From an uncultured Megasphaera sp. (GTDB lineage Bacteria > Bacillota > Negativicutes > Veillonellales > Megasphaeraceae): DNA of 64,000 bases. The position numbers were made by a program, and so were the translations under genes. The notes beneath the pieces were generated by a model. That model was given only the letters and a program-made list of their open reading frames with translations, was not told the origin of the DNA and ran no database searches. How positions within the stretch are numbered: position 1 is the stretch's first letter; each line of letters begins with the position of its first letter. Below, piece by piece: positions 52,330-61,701 of this stretch. The stretch covers positions 18,126-82,125 of the forward strand of contig CAKPVJ010000006.1 in the NCBI GenBank assembly GCA_934193515.1, written 5' to 3'.

Positions 52330-53479
52330 AAAAGGGATTCAGTGGGGAATCCGAATAGGCTGTGTTGTGGCTGTGTTTGCGTATGCATTTTTCTTTTACG
52401 GCCATGAAAAAACGGAAGAAAGAGATACGAATCAGCCGACGGCCAGTATAGAAGAACAAGCAGAAACGATTGCCGCTTCTATGTCGCCGGAAGACAAGGC
52501 AGGGCAGCTGCTCATGGCAGGCATCCAGCATACGACACTGGATGCGGAAGCGGCCGGACAGATTGCAGACTGTCATATCGGTAATATTATTTTGTTTGAC
52601 CGCAATATGGAATCACAGCAGCAAGTACGTCAATTGACGACAGCACTGCGCAAGCAGATTGCAGGGCAATGCCATATTGCGCCGTTTATTGCATTAGATC
52701 AGGAAGGCGGCCAGGTGCTGCGCATGCGTCAGGATTTTCCTGCTGTGCCTGGAGAAGCAGCGATAGGAGAAAGCGGCAAGCCGGAAGAAGCAAAAAAATG
52801 GGCAGCCATAACGGGACAGACGCTGAAAAATATGGGAATCAACGTGAACTTTGCGCCGGTTGTCGATTTAGGTTCTAAGGCAGGACGGTCATACAGTACC
52901 AATCCGGATACGGTCACGGCATTTGCTGTGCAGGCCTGCCAAGGATACAGTGAAGCGGGCATTTGGTGTGCCCTCAAACATTTTCCCGGCATCGGCAGAG
53001 CCAAAACAGACCCGCATATTGACGGCGACCGCGTGCAGGCATCGCGGGAAGAGCTGGAGCAGCAGGAACTGAAGCCATTTCGTGATATACTGCAGCAAGT
53101 ACAGCAAGACAGCGTTTTTGTGATGGTGTCCAACGTAACCTTTCCCTCGTTGGATGCGCAGTGGCCGGCATGCTTGTCTGCTCACATTATGACGGATATA
53201 CTGCGCAATACGTATCAATATCAGGGGCTGATTCTATCTGATGATATGGAAATGGGGGCTATGGCCAAGCATTATGCCTTTTCTGATATGGGGGTTATGG
53301 CCATTAAAGCCGGTGCAGATATGGTACTCGTCTGCCATGAGTATGGTCATGAACGGGAAACTTATGAGGGATTGGTAAAAGCCTATAAGGAAGATGAAGC
53401 GTTCCGCCAGTTGGCAGACGAAAAAGTAAAACGGATTATACGCATAAAACTGGCGAAGGGCGATATGATGCTTCCATAG
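52307..53479 (+). CDS. nagZ: beta-N-acetylhexosaminidase (GH3), membrane anchored
   Basis: A 390-residue GH3 enzyme removing GlcNAc from murein fragments. An N-terminal membrane helix (about 12-29, IGCVVAVFAYAFFFYG) places the catalytic domain outside the inner membrane. Signature blocks are APVVDLGSKAGRSYSTNPD, KHFPGIGRAKTDPH with the catalytic His, and LILSDDMEMGA with the nucleophile Asp. Its start lies inside the nagA 3' end, which couples sugar release to GlcNAc-6-P processing. Confidence 0.88.
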   Translation: MMKSPIIKKGIQWGIRIGCVVAVFAYAFFFYGHEKTEERDTNQPTASIEEQAETIAASMSPEDKAGQLLMAGIQHTTLDAEAAGQIADCHIGNIILFDRNMESQQQVRQLTTALRKQIAGQCHIAPFIALDQEGGQVLRMRQDFPAVPGEAAIGESGKPEEAKKWAAITGQTLKNMGINVNFAPVVDLGSKAGRSYSTNPDTVTAFAVQACQGYSEAGIWCALKHFPGIGRAKTDPHIDGDRVQASREELEQQELKPFRDILQQVQQDSVFVMVSNVTFPSLDAQWPACLSAHIMTDILRNTYQYQGLILSDDMEMGAMAKHYAFSDMGVMAIKAGADMVLVCHEYGHERETYEGLVKAYKEDEAFRQLADEKVKRIIRIKLAKGDMMLP

Positions 53480-53628
53480 CACGGGTATGCGGCTATAAAT
53501 AAACCGTATAGTTTCTATGAGATAATAATGCGGCTGGTTTGTGCCTGCATTGTTGACTTTGGTGCCAAATCATGTAGAATAATCCATGATAACCAACCAT
53601 TCTATTTTTTCAAAAGAGAGTAATTGTC

Positions 53629-53769
53629 ATGGATTTATTACTGTACAGCCTAATCCTTAGTGTCGTATTCGTTGCAGCTGGCAATGGCATCGTCAAAACG
53701 ACAGCCGCTTTTTTAGATGAACGAGCTGCAAAAGCGGAAAAAGTAGAAATTTCTCAACGGTATCGCTAA
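53629..53769 (+). CDS. 46-residue single-helix membrane protein
   Basis: This short frame begins at ATG 53629 and ends at TAA 53767-53769. It encodes an N-terminal hydrophobic helix (LLLYSLILSVVFVAAG) and a charged tail (LDERAAKAEKVE). A weak AGAGAG site precedes it, and a terminator follows 17 bases after the stop, consistent with a real small gene. No family is recognised. Confidence 0.5.
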   Translation: MDLLLYSLILSVVFVAAGNGIVKTTAAFLDERAAKAEKVEISQRYR

Positions 53770-53786
53770 AAGAAAAATATAAAGAT

Positions 53787-53828
53787 AAATCGTATCCTTA
53801 TATTCATGAGGGTACGATTTTTATTTTT
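53787..53828 (+). terminator. terminator after the small membrane protein
   Basis: AAATCGTATCCT (53787-53798) pairs with AGGGTACGATTT (53809-53820), with one G-T pair, followed by TTATTTTT. Confidence 0.8.
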
Positions 53829-53850
53829 GAAACAGCTGGGGGATGATATC

Positions 53851-54783
53851 ATGGAAATCAGTTTAATTTTGCTGAAGGAAATTATTAAATTATTTCTTAT
53901 TATGCTTATGGGATTTGCCCTTATTCGTACGGGAAAGTTAAAAACAGCGGACGGCAAAGCGCTGTCTGTACTGTTGGTATATTTAATCTTGCCCTGCGTC
54001 ATTATTCATTCATTTCAAATTGATGCGGCAGATGAAATTAAAGCCGGCTTACTGTTTGCATTGGCAGCGTCTGCAGCCGTGCATTTTATCTTTATTATGG
54101 TGACAGCCGGTCTGCGGCCAATCCTGCGTTTGAAAGCTGTAGAACAGGCATCGCTTATTTACAGCAACGCCGGTATTCTGGTGATTCCGCTCGTTATGGC
54201 ACTGCTGGGAACAGACTATGTGATTTATCCGTGCACTTATATGGCAGTGCAGCTGGTACTGCTTTGGACACACGGCAGTCATTTGCTTTGCGGCGGCGGT
54301 GAAATCCAGTTCCGCACGATTTTCAGCAATATTAATATTTTGGCTATTGTTTTAGGGGCCGTTCTTTTTTTACTGCAAATCAAACTTCCTGTTTTGCTTG
54401 ACCAGACGATGGCTTCCGTAGGCTCGACTATTGGCCCGATTGGGATGTTGATTACCGGGATGGCTATTGCAGACTGCGATTTAAAAGAAATTTTTCTGAA
54501 AGTACGTAATTATATGCCGGTTCTTATCCGTTTAGTCGGGTACCCGGTATTGCTGGTTGTTGTTTTTGCCGTACTGCATCTGAGTGGATGCGTGATGGAC
54601 GGGAAAAATATACTGCTGACTATTTTTATTGCGTCTATTACGCCGACGGCGGCTATTGTTACATCTATGGCAGAATTGTACGACCAAGATCCGTCCTATT
54701 CTGCAGAATTGTGCGTACTGTCAACGATTTTATCTATTGTCACGATGCCCGTATTAGTCTTTGGCTACCAGTGTTTTGCGTAA
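53851..54783 (+). CDS. AEC family transporter (auxin efflux carrier type)
   Basis: A 310-residue secondary transporter with about ten membrane helices in two repeats of five. The helix-4 like stretch ASLIYSNAGILVIPLVMALLG and the C-terminal ITPTAAIVTSMAELY are family features. Bacterial members carry malate, malonate and similar acids, but the substrate here is unknown. The ATG at 53851 follows GGGGGATG. The upstream extension runs into the terminator and is rejected. Confidence 0.85.
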   Translation: MEISLILLKEIIKLFLIMLMGFALIRTGKLKTADGKALSVLLVYLILPCVIIHSFQIDAADEIKAGLLFALAASAAVHFIFIMVTAGLRPILRLKAVEQASLIYSNAGILVIPLVMALLGTDYVIYPCTYMAVQLVLLWTHGSHLLCGGGEIQFRTIFSNINILAIVLGAVLFLLQIKLPVLLDQTMASVGSTIGPIGMLITGMAIADCDLKEIFLKVRNYMPVLIRLVGYPVLLVVVFAVLHLSGCVMDGKNILLTIFIASITPTAAIVTSMAELYDQDPSYSAELCVLSTILSIVTMPVLVFGYQCFA

Positions 54784-54807
54784 GTTTGAATCTATAAAAC
54801 CATAAGA

Positions 54808-54857
54808 AAAATGCCTTACCTTCTGCAACTGCATGGCTGTCGGAGATAAGGCATTTT
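54808..54857. terminator. bidirectional terminator between the AEC and MFS genes
   Basis: AAAATGCCTTA (54808-54818) pairs with TAAGGCATTTT (54847-54857) between convergent genes. Confidence 0.7.
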
Positions 54858-54885
54858 CTGTTTATAATAAGAGAATCACGGTATG

Positions 54886-56070
54886 TTATTCCGACCGTTC
54901 AAATTTACGCTGCCGTTGTGCGGCCACGCTGATGGCTAAAACAATTAAAGCCGCTAAAATAAAGATGTATTTGATACCTAAAAATGTGGCAACTACACCA
55001 CCTAACAACGGTCCTGTCATGGAGCCGATTTGCTGTGCAGAAAAGAGCAGGCCGAAGACGTGACCTTTGGTATGTGCGTCGGTGTTTTCTGCAAGAATGG
55101 CATTGATCGAAGGATAAATGCCGGAAAAGAATAAGCCGACTGCAAATTGGCTGGCTGCAAACAGCATCAAATCATTGGGAAGCGACTGCAGGAAAAAGCA
55201 AATGCCCGTCGCGATCAGTGCATACGTTAACGCTGTATGGAAGCCGTGATGCTGGCCGAAGCGTCCCCAAAGCGGGGCAGAAATAGCACTGGCAAAACCG
55301 CCTAGGGAGAAGACTAACCCAGAGATAAAAATCAGGTTGTCCATCTGACCGGCCAATTCGGAAACGTATGTTGTCAAAACAGGCTGAATGATAAGGATGA
55401 CAAACTGCACAAATACGGCGTAAATGAGCATGTTGCGGATAAGCGGATTTTTCCACAGATTGGGTTTTTCTTCCGCCTGTTTTTCATTGGTTGGTTTGAC
55501 ATCGTCCGGTGGTTCTTTAATAAAGAAGACAAGTACCAGAAAGTTTAAAAATAAGGCGGCAGCTGCCAAAAAGAAAGACATGCGCATGCCAAAAGCTTCA
55601 GCAAGAATGCCGCCGAATAAAGGCCCGATGACGCCGCCGGCTGTGAGCGCGCCCTGCATAATGCCTAAGCAGATGCCCAGTTTTTTGGGGGGCGCATAAA
55701 TAGTCATAATGGCCAATTCCATCGGCCAAAGACCGGCTGCAAATCCCTGAAACATGCGCATAAAGGTCAGCTGCAAAGGGGAGGTGACAATGCCGCCGAG
55801 AAAATAACTGATGGAAAGAAGCAGACTGGCACGAATTGCCATCAGTCGTTTTCCCTTTTTGTCGGCCATGCGTCCCCAGATAGGTGCCATAATGGCGCTG
55901 ACGGCAAAGGACGAGGAGAAAACGACGCCGGACCAAATATTTACGGCTGAAGGATCGACGCCCAGTTCATGTGTCAAATACATGGGTAAGAAAGGGACAA
56001 GCATCGTATAACTGCCCGACATGAAGACCACATTGCAGGTTAAAATTGCCAGGCAAAATTTCCAATTCAT
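54886..56070 (-). CDS. MFS transporter, drug-efflux type
   Basis: A 394-residue twelve-helix major facilitator protein. Motif A is visible as GRMADKKGKRLM between helices 2 and 3 (about 66-77). The MFQGFAAGLWP and GPLFGGILAEAFG blocks resemble the MdtG/Bmr-like efflux branch. The central loop is charged (KEPPDDVKPTNEKQAEEK). The substrate is unknown. It is monocistronic. Confidence 0.85.
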   Translation of the reverse strand: MNWKFCLAILTCNVVFMSGSYTMLVPFLPMYLTHELGVDPSAVNIWSGVVFSSSFAVSAIMAPIWGRMADKKGKRLMAIRASLLLSISYFLGGIVTSPLQLTFMRMFQGFAAGLWPMELAIMTIYAPPKKLGICLGIMQGALTAGGVIGPLFGGILAEAFGMRMSFFLAAAALFLNFLVLVFFIKEPPDDVKPTNEKQAEEKPNLWKNPLIRNMLIYAVFVQFVILIIQPVLTTYVSELAGQMDNLIFISGLVFSLGGFASAISAPLWGRFGQHHGFHTALTYALIATGICFFLQSLPNDLMLFAASQFAVGLFFSGIYPSINAILAENTDAHTKGHVFGLLFSAQQIGSMTGPLLGGVVATFLGIKYIFILAALIVLAISVAAQRQRKFERSE

Positions 56071-56242
56071 AGATAAGACCTCTTTCCTATAGTTACTGTT
56101 GGATAGTATATATTCATTCTTTGGAATTTATCTATTATACAGTATTTTTTTACAATGTCAACGGCTGGCAGATTGGCAGCGAAAGAATGTGTTTTCTATT
56201 TGAGCCAGGTTTGAATGCCAACGCCGATTTATGGGCCAAGAC

Positions 56243-56271
56243 TTGCTGAATTGCGCGTAGGTTTATATAAT
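56243..56271 (+). promoter_or_regulatory. promoter of the opp operon
   Basis: TTGCTG (56243-56248) and TATAAT (56266-56271) are 17 bases apart, 38 bases before the first ATG. Confidence 0.75.
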
Positions 56272-56309
56272 AAAGTATCATTGTGATTTATGAGTAAGGA
56301 GTAATACAC

Positions 56310-57242
56310 ATGGTTATGTATTTGATAAAACGATTGGCAGGGACAGCTGCCGTACTGTGGGTGATTATTACTATCACGTTTGGACTGATGCATGCTATCC
56401 CGGGAGGGCCGTTTACGCAGGAAAAGAAACTGCCGCCGGCTGTGATGGCAACTGTAGAAGAACGGTATCATTTGAATGATTCGTTATGGGATCAGTATAC
56501 CGATTATGTTCGCCATGCTGCCGTATTGGATTTAGGGCCGTCGTATAAGTACCCTGGCAAGACGGTCAATGATATTATTGCAGAAACCTTTCCCATCTCT
56601 GCAGAATTGGGACTGATTAGTCTGCTGCTGGCTGTCGGCATGGGGGTTCTTTGCGGTATGGCCGCAGCGTGGTATAAAAACCGCTGGATTGATTACCTCT
56701 TGATGATTGGTGCAACCTTAGGCGTATCGGTGCCCAGTTTTATCATTGCCGCAGTGTTGATTCAGCTGTTTGCCTTTACGTGGCCCGTACTGCCGGCAGC
56801 CATGTGGAAGGGACCTGCTTATGTTGTCTTGCCGGCGTTGGCACTGGCAGCGCATCCCACGGCCTTTATTATGCGTCTTACCCGTTCCAGTATTTTGGAT
56901 GCATTGGGGCAGGATTATATCCGGACAGCCCGTTCCCGCGGCATCAGCACGCGGCGTCTTCTCTGCCATCATGCATTGCGGAACGCCCTGCTTCCGGTCG
57001 TCAGTTACATTGGCCCTTTGGCAGCGGCGCTTCTTACGGGCAGTTTTGTTGTAGAATCTATTTTTGCCATTCCCGGCTTGGGACGTCATTTTGTGACGAG
57101 TATTTATAATCGGGATTATACTGTCATTTTGGGCATTACGATTTTTTACAGTTTTCTCATCATGATGATGAACTTGTTGATTGATATGATGTATCCGCTG
57201 CTAGATCCGCGCATTACGCTGAAATCAGGAAAGGAGAAATAA
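56310..57242 (+). CDS. oppB: peptide ABC transporter permease, OppB/DppB type
   Basis: A 310-residue inner-membrane permease with about six helices. It starts with the family pattern (MYLIKRLAGTAAVLWVIITITF). The EAA-loop region is LDALGQDYIRTARSRGIS at about 192-209, the contact site for the ATPases. AAGGAG precedes the ATG. The next gene starts right after the stop, so the operon is tightly packed. Confidence 0.9.
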   Translation: MVMYLIKRLAGTAAVLWVIITITFGLMHAIPGGPFTQEKKLPPAVMATVEERYHLNDSLWDQYTDYVRHAAVLDLGPSYKYPGKTVNDIIAETFPISAELGLISLLLAVGMGVLCGMAAAWYKNRWIDYLLMIGATLGVSVPSFIIAAVLIQLFAFTWPVLPAAMWKGPAYVVLPALALAAHPTAFIMRLTRSSILDALGQDYIRTARSRGISTRRLLCHHALRNALLPVVSYIGPLAAALLTGSFVVESIFAIPGLGRHFVTSIYNRDYTVILGITIFYSFLIMMMNLLIDMMYPLLDPRITLKSGKEK

Positions 57243-58157
57243 ATGGTGAAGAACAGTGATTTTCAACCGATTCGGCCGGAAGACCGGATAGAGCCGTATA
57301 TTCCTCCGCAGAAGCTGCGGGAACGAGGCTGGCGGCAGATGAAAAAAAATCGTTTGGCACTCTGGGGCATGGCGATTGTCTGTGTCATGACGGTACTGGC
57401 GGTGTTTGGCCCAATGGCAGCGCCGTATGACTACGCTGCCCAAGATTTTGCCATGGCGAACGCTTGGCCGTCTGCTGCGCATTGGTTCGGTACCGATGCA
57501 TTGGGGCGGGATTTATTTGTCCGGGTGTTATATGGTGCCCGTATTTCCCTTTCTATTGGACTTGTCGCCAGTTTGATTAATGTATGCATCGGCATCGTAT
57601 ACGGCGGGATTGCCGGCTTGGTCGGCGGCCGCGTGGACCGTGTCATGATGCACCTTGTCGATATTTTGTATTCGATTCCTATGCTGCTGTATGTGATTCT
57701 GCTGATGGTCGTGTTTAAGCCGGGACTGCTGAACATATACCTGGCATTGGGTATTGCCTATTGGCTGAACATGGCACGGATTGTCCGCGGCCAGATTTTG
57801 AGCTTGAAAAAACAGGAATATGTATTGGCTGCCAAAGCCTGCGGGACATCGACGTGGCACATCTTATGCCGTCATATGATTCCTAACTGTGTCGGCCCGA
57901 TTATTGTCACGTTGACGTTATCTATCCCAGATGCTATTTTTACGGAAGCGTTTCTCAGCTTTATCGGTCTCGGCGTTTCGGCGCCCATGGCCAGCTGGGG
58001 TGTACTGGCATCGGACGGCATTAACAGCATTCGTTCGTTCCCGTTCCAGCTCATTTTTCCGGCCATTGCTTTAAGTTTGACCATGCTGGGATTTATGTTC
58101 CTAGGTGATGGCCTGCGGGATGCGTTAGACCCGCAGAGCCAAAAAGGAGGCAGCTGA
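57243..58157 (+). CDS. oppC: peptide ABC transporter permease, OppC/DppC type
   Basis: A 304-residue permease with an N-terminal OppC_N segment, about five further helices and the EAA loop KQEYVLAAKACGTSTW. The central block HWFGTDALGRDLFVRVLYGAR is typical of OppC. It directly abuts oppB, and its stop overlaps oppD (ATGA). Confidence 0.9.
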   Translation: MVKNSDFQPIRPEDRIEPYIPPQKLRERGWRQMKKNRLALWGMAIVCVMTVLAVFGPMAAPYDYAAQDFAMANAWPSAAHWFGTDALGRDLFVRVLYGARISLSIGLVASLINVCIGIVYGGIAGLVGGRVDRVMMHLVDILYSIPMLLYVILLMVVFKPGLLNIYLALGIAYWLNMARIVRGQILSLKKQEYVLAAKACGTSTWHILCRHMIPNCVGPIIVTLTLSIPDAIFTEAFLSFIGLGVSAPMASWGVLASDGINSIRSFPFQLIFPAIALSLTMLGFMFLGDGLRDALDPQSQKGGS

Positions 58158-59140
58158 TGAAGCCATTATTGGAGATTGACCATGTATCTGTATCGTTTAC
58201 AACCTATCGCGGCATGTTGGAAGCTCTGCATCAGGTATCTTTGTATGTGCAGGCAGGGGAAACGATAGGCATTGTTGGAGAATCAGGCTGCGGCAAATCC
58301 GTTACGTCGCAGGCGGTGATGAAACTGCTGCCGACAGAAACGACACAGTATACAAACGGAGCCATTTACTGGCAGGAAACGAATATCCTGCCGCTGCCGG
58401 AATCGCAAATCAACGAAATGCGCGGCCGTGACATGGCCATGGTGTTTCAAGACCCGATGACGGCACTGAATCCCGTGCTGACGATTGGCGACCAGATTTG
58501 TGAAGGACTGCAGCGTGCTGAGACTATGCCTAAAGGAGCGCGGAAGAAAAAAGCAATCGAATTGCTGCAGGCCGTCGGTATTACATCACCGGAGAAACGA
58601 TTTTGCCAGTATCCCCATGAACTGTCCGGCGGCATGCGGCAGCGCTGTCTGATAGCCATGGCACTGGCAGGTCGGCCCAAGCTTTTATTTGCGGACGAAC
58701 CGACTACGGCATTGGATGTCACGACAGAGGCACAGATATTGGCATTGCTGCAGCAGCTGCAGCACGATACAGGTATGGCGATGGTTTTGATTTCCCACAA
58801 TTTGGGAGTTATTGCGCAGATGTGCCGACGGATTTATGTCATGTATGCAGGAACTGTTGTCGAAGAAGGAACGGCAGAAGATATTTTTTACCGGCCGGCC
58901 CATCCCTATACCCAAGGGCTGCTGGCTTCGCTTCCCGATCCGGCCCATAAGGACCGCGTGTTAAAAGGCATTGCAGGACAGGCTCCGGATTTGTTTCATA
59001 TGCCTCAAGGGTGCCGGTTTTTTAGACGATGTCCGTATGCGATGCGGATTTGCATGCAGAAATTATCGCCAGCATACGAGATAGGCGCAGGTCATCGTGT
59101 GAGCTGCTGGCTGCTTTCGCCGGAAAGGAAAAACGCATAA
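58157..59140 (+). CDS. oppD: peptide ABC transporter ATPase, OppD type
   Basis: A 327-residue ATPase with Walker A GESGCGKS at about 40-47, signature LSGGMRQR and Walker B LLFADEPTTALD. The C-terminal oligopeptide domain has a Cys-rich stretch (CRFFRRCPYAMRIC), which in relatives can hold an iron-sulfur cluster. It overlaps the neighbours at both ends. Confidence 0.92.
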   Translation: MKPLLEIDHVSVSFTTYRGMLEALHQVSLYVQAGETIGIVGESGCGKSVTSQAVMKLLPTETTQYTNGAIYWQETNILPLPESQINEMRGRDMAMVFQDPMTALNPVLTIGDQICEGLQRAETMPKGARKKKAIELLQAVGITSPEKRFCQYPHELSGGMRQRCLIAMALAGRPKLLFADEPTTALDVTTEAQILALLQQLQHDTGMAMVLISHNLGVIAQMCRRIYVMYAGTVVEEGTAEDIFYRPAHPYTQGLLASLPDPAHKDRVLKGIAGQAPDLFHMPQGCRFFRRCPYAMRICMQKLSPAYEIGAGHRVSCWLLSPERKNA

Positions 59141-60111
59141 TGGATTTAATTCGTGCCCATCATATTACGAAAAATTTTGTCGTCGAAACCGATTGGCTGG
59201 GACGGCCCCAAACGATATTGACGGCGGTGCATGATATGTCGCTGACGATTCACGAGGGAGAAACTGTCGGGTTGGTCGGCGAATCAGGCTGCGGTAAATC
59301 GACATTTGCCAGAACGGTATTGGGACTGTATGCTGCAAGCGGCGGCGACGTTTTTTATAAAGGAAAGAATATTCAGGATGCAGCGGTACAGCAGCAGTAC
59401 CGTCGGCATGTGCAAATGATTTTTCAAGATCCATACTCGTCTTTAAACCCGCGGATGACCGTAGAAGATATTATTAGCGAGCCGCTGCGCAATTATGGCA
59501 TATGTCAAACTCGTCAGGAGCGGCAAAAAAAAGTCTGCGAGCTGTTGGAAGAAGTCGATATGCGGCCAGAAGCGGCTCAGCGGTATCCCCATGAATTCAG
59601 CGGCGGCCAGCGGCAGCGTGTAGGCATTGCCAGAGCCTTGGCCGTGTCGCCGGAATGTATTTTTTGTGATGAACCGATTTCAGCCCTTGATGTATCCGTG
59701 CAGGTACAAATCGTCAATATGATGCAGCGTTTGCAGAAAGAACGGGGATTATCCTATTTATTTATTGCCCATGATTTAGCTATGGTGCATCATATGAGCC
59801 ATCGTATCGGCGTCATGTATTTGGGGCGATTGGTTGAATTAGGCACAGGTGATGACGTATATCATAAACCGCTGCATCCCTATACGCAAATCTTAATTGC
59901 GGCAGTGCCCCGGCCTGACCCACGGTATGTGCGCCGGGTACTGGTACAGGGAGAAGTACCGAGTCCGCTGCAGGCACCGTCAGGATGTGTATTTCATACA
60001 CGCTGTCCGTATGCAGATGCCCAATGCAGCCAGTCCGTACCGCCGCTGCGGGAAGCGGCACCGGCACATTGGGTGGCATGCCACCACGTAAAAGGAGGGG
60101 ACAAGCTATGA
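59140..60111 (+). CDS. oppF: peptide ABC transporter ATPase, OppF type
   Basis: A 323-residue ATPase with Walker A GESGCGKS, signature FSGGQRQR and Walker B CIFCDEPISALD. The C-terminus again has clustered Cys residues (CVFHTRCPYADAQC). The start at 59140 overlaps the oppD stop (TAATG). The longer frame from 59029 lies inside oppD and is rejected. Its stop overlaps oppA by 4 bp. Confidence 0.92.
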   Translation: MDLIRAHHITKNFVVETDWLGRPQTILTAVHDMSLTIHEGETVGLVGESGCGKSTFARTVLGLYAASGGDVFYKGKNIQDAAVQQQYRRHVQMIFQDPYSSLNPRMTVEDIISEPLRNYGICQTRQERQKKVCELLEEVDMRPEAAQRYPHEFSGGQRQRVGIARALAVSPECIFCDEPISALDVSVQVQIVNMMQRLQKERGLSYLFIAHDLAMVHHMSHRIGVMYLGRLVELGTGDDVYHKPLHPYTQILIAAVPRPDPRYVRRVLVQGEVPSPLQAPSGCVFHTRCPYADAQCSQSVPPLREAAPAHWVACHHVKGGDKL

Positions 60112-61697
60112 TACGCACAGGGATACTGGGGCTTTGCTGCCTGTTGATGCTGGTTTGCGGCGGCTGCAGCGGCGTGCAAAAACCAGATACAGTTAGCTAT
60201 GTATTGGAAGCCGAGCCCTCACGGCTCGATCCGGCCATGACGACCAACTTGGCCGAAAATAATACAGAACTGCAGCTGTTTGAAGGGTTGACCCGTCTGG
60301 ACAAAGAGGATGTTCCGCAGCCGGCGCTGGCTGAAAGCTGGGATATTTCACCGGACGGCAAAGTATATACCTTCCATTTGCGGGATGGAATCCAATGGAG
60401 TGACGGGACGCCGATTACTGCGCAGGATATAGAATTTTCCTGGAAACGAGTGATTGACCCGGATATTGCTTCGGAAAATGCATATATGATGTTCTGCATC
60501 GATAACGCAGAAAAGTATTTTAAAAAGAAAGCCGCGGCAGACGAAGTAGGCATTCATGCTTTGGATGACAAAACCCTGCAGGTGCGTCTGACGAATCCGA
60601 CGGCTTATTTTCTGAACTTGACAGCTTTCCACTGCTATTATCCCGTCCCGTGCCAACAAGTAGAAGCGCATCCGGATACATGGGCTTCCGATGCAGAAAC
60701 GATGGTGTGCAGCGGACCGTATAAAATTACAAAATGGATTCACTCCAGTGAAATCACGATGGTAAAAAATGACCAGTACTGGGATAAAGATGCCGTACAG
60801 CTTCCGTCCATCGTATTTCCGATCAGCGATTCACAGGCAACACGTCTGACATTGGTTGAAAGCAATCAGGCGAATATGACCGTAGAACCGCCGCCGGCTG
60901 ACCAGGACCGCTTGGAAAAAATGGGCTTATATAAAGTAGCACCGTATTTGGGCATATATTACTATGTATTTAATGTGCAGAAACCGCCTTTTGATGATGT
61001 ACGCGTGCGCAAAGCCTTTGCCTTGGCTGTACAGCGGCAGGGCTTGATTCAGCATATTGTCCGGGGACAGAAACAAGCAGCCTATGCCTGGGTGCCGCCG
61101 GGAATTTTGGACAAAACGACAGGCCGTGATTTCCGTGCAGAAGGAGGCAACCTGATGACAGAAGACGCCGAAAAAGCACGGCAGCTTTTGCAGGAAGCGG
61201 GCTATGATGCAGACCATCCATTGCCGGAAATCAATATACTGTTTAATACCAGTGAAATTCATAAAGCCATTGCAGAAGCGATGCAGGCCATGTGGAAAGA
61301 AAATTTGGGAGCAGATGTTCAGCTGACCAATCAGGAATCAAAAGTTTTCATGGCTTCCCGCAGTCAGGGCGAGTATCAGATTGCCCGTGCGTCATGGATT
61401 GCCGATTACAGCGACCCTATGAGCTTTTTGGATGTATTTGATGATGAAGAAAACGATGCACAATACCATAATCCTGTTTATCATGAACTGATTCAAAAAG
61501 CAAAAACCACCAACAATGAAGCACTGCGCATGCAGTATATGCATGAAGCAGAACAAAAGCTGTTTGACGACTGCGTAATCATACCGATTTATTACACGAC
61601 GCAGCCATATGCGGCCCAACCGTATATCAAAGGATACCATTGGTCTTCTCTGGGATTGGTTGATTTTAAAGAAGCCTATATAGAAAAGGGGAATTGA
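60108..61697 (+). CDS. oppA: peptide-binding lipoprotein, OppA/DppA/MppA type
   Basis: A 529-residue periplasmic binding protein with a signal peptide and probable lipidation Cys in LVCGGC (about residue 20). The family core is visible as PSRLDPAMTTNLAENNTELQLFEGLTR, FHLRDGIQWSDGTPITAQD and SWIADYSDP. AAAGGAGGGG precedes the ATG at 60108. The upstream frame within oppF is rejected. Placed before an LD-carboxypeptidase, it may bind murein peptides as MppA does (inference). Confidence 0.9.
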   Translation: MIRTGILGLCCLLMLVCGGCSGVQKPDTVSYVLEAEPSRLDPAMTTNLAENNTELQLFEGLTRLDKEDVPQPALAESWDISPDGKVYTFHLRDGIQWSDGTPITAQDIEFSWKRVIDPDIASENAYMMFCIDNAEKYFKKKAAADEVGIHALDDKTLQVRLTNPTAYFLNLTAFHCYYPVPCQQVEAHPDTWASDAETMVCSGPYKITKWIHSSEITMVKNDQYWDKDAVQLPSIVFPISDSQATRLTLVESNQANMTVEPPPADQDRLEKMGLYKVAPYLGIYYYVFNVQKPPFDDVRVRKAFALAVQRQGLIQHIVRGQKQAAYAWVPPGILDKTTGRDFRAEGGNLMTEDAEKARQLLQEAGYDADHPLPEINILFNTSEIHKAIAEAMQAMWKENLGADVQLTNQESKVFMASRSQGEYQIARASWIADYSDPMSFLDVFDDEENDAQYHNPVYHELIQKAKTTNNEALRMQYMHEAEQKLFDDCVIIPIYYTTQPYAAQPYIKGYHWSSLGLVDFKEAYIEKGN

Positions 61698-61701
61698 CAC
61701 T

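Noticed and set aside
59985..60107. Longer start for OppA within oppF
   Set aside because: It would hide the signal peptide. The ATG at 60108 has AAAGGAGGGG and gives a lipoprotein signal.
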